Below, piece after piece: positions 30,753 to 34,482 of a stretch of DNA of 34,482 nucleotides (its first letter is position 1; each line of letters opens with the position of its first letter). A model generated the notes under the pieces. It saw only the letters and a program-made list of their open reading frames with translations. It was not told the origin of the DNA and searched no databases. The position numbers were made by a program, and so were the translations under genes. The DNA comes from Planctomycetota bacterium (lineage in GTDB: Bacteria > Planctomycetota > Brocadiia > CAIUPP01): positions 268 to 34,749 of the forward strand of contig JAKJEM010000033.1 of assembly GCA_022705425.1 (NCBI GenBank), written 5' to 3'.

Positions 30753-33085
30753 ACCCCTCGCTGAAAAACCGATGGCTGACAGCCTCCTTCAGCCCCGAGG
30801 ATGGCGGGCTCCGCCGCCTCTCCTCCGTTGGCGGGTTGAACCTTGTCGCGCGTTCCTCGCTACGGAGCTATGACGCCGCGGCGCGGCTGTGGCGTTCCGA
30901 CGATCCGGCCCTGCCGGGGGAGCGGTTCAGCCTTCAGAGCCTGGTGGCCGGCAAGGAGACGGTCACGGTCGTCAGTCGCAGCGCGGACCTGGAGACAACG
31001 ATCGAGTGGCATCTGCCCCCTCAGAGTCCGCTGTTGCGCGCGCGCGTCCGCGTGCGGGGGCTCGGCAGCGGCGCGAAACTGGGCTTCCTGGCGATGCCGC
31101 GTATCACGCTGGCCCGCGGGTTCAACGACATCTTCGAGGATGAGCAGGACCTCTGGAGCGACGGGGCCGAACTGGGCGGCGGGCGGGAGTTGCCCTGCTG
31201 GCGGGTCTTCTTCCGCAAGGGGTGGAAGAGCGGCCTGATTCTGGCCACGCGCTGCAAGGAGGAGATGGCGCGCTTCAACGTGCTGGCCGACGGGTTCGAC
31301 CGTGAACCGCACGGAACGTGGAACTACACCTCGATGCCGGTATCCGGCCGGACGCCCCTGTCGGCGGAGAGCGGGACTGCGTATGAGGGGGAATTCGAAA
31401 TCGGCCCCTGGTTGCAGGGGAAACACGCCGCCATCCTGCGTGGCGCACGGTTGACTGCGCCCGTGGCGGTGGGGCCTCTCCCGGCGCGGGGGCGCGCCCC
31501 CGCCGGGCTCAAGGGGCGTGTCTTCCACGCGCGGGACTTCGCGGGGGAGAGAACCGCCGGGCGAACTTACCACGCGCGGCGCTGGCAGCTTGCGCGCGTG
31601 CCCTGGTCGGCCTCGGGCGAGGCGCTCTTCGCCACGACGGGCGTCCGGCCCCCGGCCCTGACGCTCGATCCCGGCCTCACCGGCTGGTGGAAGGTCTATG
31701 CCGGCATCGGCAACGGCGCAGGGATCGCCTTGCGCGCCTCCGGCGAGCCCTACGCGCGCATCCGCTTGCGTTCGGGGACGAATGCCGACACCCGCGCCGG
31801 CGCCTTCGAACTGGCCCTTGCCGGGGCGCATAGGGCCGCCGAGGTCGAGTTCGGAACGATGCGCATGGACGGACGCACGCTGCGCCTGACCCGCTTCCCC
31901 GACACGCAGTTGCCCTGCATGTTGGATTACGTCCGTCTTGAGCCGTTGAGCCCGGCAGAGGTCCGGCGGCTGGAGGGACAGGAAGCGGTCTCGTCGAAGT
32001 GGCCGTTGAGCGGCTTTGCCGACATCCCCGACATCTCCGTTCTCCTCGACGCCCGGAACCCCGACCCGAAGACCTTCGCTGCGAATGTCTGGGAGCATGC
32101 CCATGCGGGGTTCGGGCGCATCCACTGGCGGGTGGACGGCCAATGCTCGGACTTCCCCTGCTCCTGCAACACGCTGCGCTACGTCTCGGCCAAGGTGCAC
32201 GGCGTCTATTGTCCCCATGCCAAGGCGTATGGACGCGCGTTGAAGCGCGCCGACCTCCTCCGCCTTGCCGTGGCGGCGGCGCGGAAGTACAACGTGGACC
32301 TGTGGGGCTGGATGCGCTTCAACAACTACACCGGCAACGTGCAGAGCGAGTTCTTCCGGACGCACCCGGAGTTCTGGGAGGAGAATGAAGCCGGCAGCCG
32401 GGGGAGGCAGTTGTGCCTGGCCCATCCGGAAGTGCGGCGGCACAAGATCTCCATTCTCGTCGAGGCGGCGCGCTACGGTCTCGGCGGACTCTGTCTCGGC
32501 TTTCTGCGCCATCCGCCGGTGATTCAGTACGCGCCGATCATGCGGGAGGCCTACGCGCGCGAATACGGCAAGCCGCCCCCGCGCGACCCCGCCCATCCCG
32601 ACCGGGCGCACACCACGACCCTTCCAGAGCGCGGCGACCCGGAGTACGTGCGCTGGTGGGGGTTCCGCGCCCGCTACCTGACCCTCTTCGGGCGCGAACT
32701 CCGCCGGGCGCTGGCTGAGGCGGGGCTGGCCGCCGTGAAGGTGGCCATCTGGGTGCGCCCGAACCACTGCCTCTTCGACGGAATTGATCTCGACGCCTGG
32801 CTGGACGAAGGGCTCTGCGACGAGGTGATCACGCAGCAGTACGTGATGAACAACCCCAACCCGGACATCTACTGGGAACGCCCGGAATGGCGGGCGCGCG
32901 TGCGCCGGTGCGTCCCCCTGACGCGCGGCATCTGGTGCCACTATCCGACGGCCCGCGCCGACGTGAAACGCATCCGGGCCGGCGGGTACGACGGGCTTTG
33001 CTCCTATGAGTCGAACCAGACCGCGCTCGACAGCGATTTCATCCGGCTCTTCCGGTCGCTCAGGACGGGCGGGGGAAGGAAATGA
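30749..33085 (+). CDS. Large putative glycoside hydrolase: beta domains plus TIM-barrel
   Basis: A 778-residue protein without signal peptide. About 1-250 are beta-rich and resemble a galactose-mutarotase-like supersandwich (SLKNRWLTASFSPEDGGLRR at the start). About 290-430 form a second beta segment. About 440-770 look like a TIM barrel: FGRIHWRVDGQCSDFPCSC, then LLRLAVAAARKYNVDLWGWM, FFRTHPEFWE, YGLGGLCLGFLRHPP, KVAIWVRPNHCLFDG and GYDGLCSYES. The DLWGWM strand and the ordered acidic residues recall the GH10-like and related putative glycosidases, but I cannot place it in a numbered family or name the two catalytic acids. The ATG overlaps the previous stop by four bases, and its own stop overlaps the next start by four, so the three genes are translationally coupled. 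Confidence 0.75.
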   Translation: MNPSLKNRWLTASFSPEDGGLRRLSSVGGLNLVARSSLRSYDAAARLWRSDDPALPGERFSLQSLVAGKETVTVVSRSADLETTIEWHLPPQSPLLRARVRVRGLGSGAKLGFLAMPRITLARGFNDIFEDEQDLWSDGAELGGGRELPCWRVFFRKGWKSGLILATRCKEEMARFNVLADGFDREPHGTWNYTSMPVSGRTPLSAESGTAYEGEFEIGPWLQGKHAAILRGARLTAPVAVGPLPARGRAPAGLKGRVFHARDFAGERTAGRTYHARRWQLARVPWSASGEALFATTGVRPPALTLDPGLTGWWKVYAGIGNGAGIALRASGEPYARIRLRSGTNADTRAGAFELALAGAHRAAEVEFGTMRMDGRTLRLTRFPDTQLPCMLDYVRLEPLSPAEVRRLEGQEAVSSKWPLSGFADIPDISVLLDARNPDPKTFAANVWEHAHAGFGRIHWRVDGQCSDFPCSCNTLRYVSAKVHGVYCPHAKAYGRALKRADLLRLAVAAARKYNVDLWGWMRFNNYTGNVQSEFFRTHPEFWEENEAGSRGRQLCLAHPEVRRHKISILVEAARYGLGGLCLGFLRHPPVIQYAPIMREAYAREYGKPPPRDPAHPDRAHTTTLPERGDPEYVRWWGFRARYLTLFGRELRRALAEAGLAAVKVAIWVRPNHCLFDGIDLDAWLDEGLCDEVITQQYVMNNPNPDIYWERPEWRARVRRCVPLTRGIWCHYPTARADVKRIRAGGYDGLCSYESNQTALDSDFIRLFRSLRTGGGRK

Positions 33086-33873
33086 CGCGCGACGAGGAGA
33101 TCGTCTTCAGTGTTGAAGGTCGGCCGCGCAAAGCCCTGGTTCGCTCGCCCGAACGCCTCGCGCCGCTGCCGGGGCTGCTGATCACCCTGGCCGCCGACCG
33201 GCGCAACAGCCTCGACGCAGAGGGGGTTCGTCGCGTGGCCGACATCCTCCTGGCCGCCGGGCATCGCGCGGCCAGCTTCGACCTGCCGAATCACGGGGAG
33301 CGCGCCAACGCCCATGGCGATGGCCTCGAAGGTATGGCGGCCGCTATTCGGGCAGGGGAGGACGTCTTCGCGGACATTCGGGAGACGGGGAAGGCCTTCC
33401 TGAATCTGATGACGGCGCGGGGGCTGATGCCGACCGGGAGCGCGCTGCTTAACGGCATCTCCCGCGGCGGCCTGGCCGCGTTGCACCTGATGGCCTTCGA
33501 TGCGCGCGCGCTGGCCTGCGCCGTGCACGCACCCGTCACCGACCTCCCGACGCTGCGCGAGTTCCGGGGGATGGAAGAGAACCCGATCGTGCGCCGGGGG
33601 AACGCCCCCGCGCTGGTCGAGCGCCTGGCCGGTCGCGCGGTCTTCATCGCCATCGGCTGCGCCGACGCGCGCGTAAGCGCCGAACGGTGCTTCGAGTTCC
33701 ACGCCCGGCTGTGTTCGGTTGCGCGCCGGAATCCGCCCGTCCTCTTCGCCCTTCCCGGCGCAACGCACGCCAAGGGGGCCGGCGACGAGATCGGCTACCA
33801 GGCCGCCGCCGGCTTCCTCTTGCAGCGTCACGCCGAAGCGGCGCGGAACCTCTGGCCCGCGCAACACCCCTAG
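33082..33873 (+). CDS. Alpha/beta hydrolase
   Basis: A 263-residue soluble protein with an alpha/beta hydrolase catalytic triad that can be read directly: Ser127 in the nucleophile elbow GISRGG, Asp195 in IGCADARVS and His229 in PGATHAKG. Other fold marks are LLITLAADR (32-40) and SFDLPNHGER (65-74). It would act as an esterase, deacetylase or related hydrolase, possibly removing ester groups from the glycan handled by this cluster. It overlaps the preceding gene by four bases and is the last gene of the cluster. The stop codon is the TAG of a CTAG at 33870-33873 that borders the transposase region, so a slightly shortened C-terminus caused by insertion cannot be excluded. Confidence 0.85.
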   Translation: MTRDEEIVFSVEGRPRKALVRSPERLAPLPGLLITLAADRRNSLDAEGVRRVADILLAAGHRAASFDLPNHGERANAHGDGLEGMAAAIRAGEDVFADIRETGKAFLNLMTARGLMPTGSALLNGISRGGLAALHLMAFDARALACAVHAPVTDLPTLREFRGMEENPIVRRGNAPALVERLAGRAVFIAIGCADARVSAERCFEFHARLCSVARRNPPVLFALPGATHAKGAGDEIGYQAAAGFLLQRHAEAARNLWPAQHP

Positions 33874-33911
33874 CAGCCCGTGGCAGAAGTCTGTTTTTCG
33901 TTCCGCTGTTC

Positions 33912-34482
33912 TCAGGCGGCGCGAACGATGTTCGGAGGCCTGCTCTGAAACCCGACGGGGTGTTCCAGGCGCTTCCCAAGCCGCCGGATGATCTCTGTGA
34001 GGCCGAAAAGCTGACGGCAAAGGGGCGAAAGCAGGTCCCGGAGTCCCCGGGGCGTGCCTTTTCCGAAGAGCTGGCGCATGACCAGGCCGAGATTGAACCC
34101 CCCGATGTGAACCAGCAGCCGTTTCAGGATGTTGTTTCGATGGCGCAGGTACAACCGTCTCATCCCGCCCGTCTCATAGGCGTGGGCGAAGCTGCGTTCC
34201 AGCACCTCCCCGCGTCTTCGCAGCAGGGCCTTGCCTCGTTGGCCCCGGATGCGTCGCCGGTTGGCATACACGGCTTCCTGCGCGTCAGACTTGCCCTCCC
34301 AGTGGCGGCGTCCCCGGTTCGGCTCCGAGACATAGGTGCGAATCCCTTTCAGGCCGGTGAGGCTGTCGTTGCTGTGATATCCCTTGTCGGCGACGATTTC
34401 CGACATCGGCTTTGCGTGCAGTTGCTTCCCGGCGTCGGTGTCTTCGCAGACGGCGGCGAGTTGCCTCTCCGCTTCCATCAGG
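33912..34482 (-). mobile_element. Insertion sequence, transposase 3' part (DDE), cut by the window edge
   Basis: The visible frame encodes at least 188 residues of the C-terminal catalytic region of a DDE transposase and is still open at the window end, so the start and first catalytic Asp are outside. The second Asp is in IVADKGYHSND and the Glu in EVLERSFAHAYETGGMRR; between them are RTYVSEPNRGRRHW and the Arg-rich YANRRRIRGQRGK. The pattern is that of IS4/IS5/IS1182-type elements, and I do not commit to a family. It lies about 40 bases beyond the alpha/beta hydrolase stop on the opposite strand. The right end of the element is probably near 33874, where GCAGCCCGTGGCAG begins directly after CTAG, but no terminal inverted repeat can be tested because the other end is missing. 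Confidence 0.85.

Noticed and set aside
30860..32941. 693-codon minus-strand open frame opposite the TIM-barrel gene
   Set aside because: There is no domain or ribosome-binding site, and it is antisense to a gene that is translationally coupled on both sides.
1..34482. CRISPR array, tRNA or rRNA genes
   Set aside because: No regularly spaced repeats, cloverleaf arms with a CCA end, or rRNA-like stretches were noticed on either strand.

Overview
The window is about 34.5 kb of GC-rich (roughly 65-70 % by eye), gene-dense bacterial DNA. It carries a WaaP-type lipopolysaccharide kinase beside WaaE/KdtX-like and WaaG-like glycosyltransferases, a Na+-NQR operon, a sulfatase, an oligogalacturonate-lyase-like propeller and many intracellular carbohydrate-enzyme homologues. 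Together these suggest a Gram-negative bacterium from, or near, the Planctomycetes-Verrucomicrobia-Lentisphaerae group or a related uncultured lineage. That placement is inference; no marker gene in the window fixes the phylum.

Layout. (1) 2-769: the end of an aldo/keto reductase, converging on a minus-strand operon iorA-iorB-PL22-like propeller (4048-813). (2) 4049-4500: a gene-free divergent intergenic region. (3) 4501-6333: a soluble alpha-helical toroid-like protein of unknown function. (4) 6476-10635: an envelope operon (Kdo/WaaP kinase, GT2, GT4, THUMP-type RNA methyltransferase) behind a good sigma70-like promoter. (5) 11292-10601: a VapBC-type toxin-antitoxin pair with a near-consensus promoter and operator. 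(6) 11392-12777: a sulfatase without signal peptide. (7) 12910-15313: a 7TM-PAS-PAS-GGDEF-HD-GYP signalling protein interrupted by a frameshift. (8) 17770-15329, minus: PHP-domain protein, Fe-S aldo/keto reductase, small membrane protein. (9) 23063-17863, minus: HAD phosphatase, nqrB-C-D-E-F and a conserved hypothetical; nqrA is not present. (10) 23420-33873, plus: a six-gene, tightly packed cluster (duplicated CBM9-like/transglutaminase-like protein, Gfo/Idh/MocA dehydrogenase, NagA-like deacetylase, sialidase-like propeller, TIM-barrel glycosidase-like protein, alpha/beta hydrolase). (11) 33912-34482: the 3' part of a DDE transposase running off the window.

How the genes fit together. The right-hand cluster looks like a cytosolic pathway for an N-acylated or otherwise modified glycan or glycopeptide, because none of its six proteins shows a signal peptide. 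The left part pairs 2-oxoacid:ferredoxin oxidoreductase subunits with a pectin-type lyase homologue. The NQR operon would supply sodium motive force. The most unusual signals are the tandem active/degenerate transglutaminase-like halves, the nqrA-less NQR operon, the IorA that lacks its ferredoxin domain, and two one-base frame breaks that both lie in five-base G/C runs, one of them inside a perfect hairpin.
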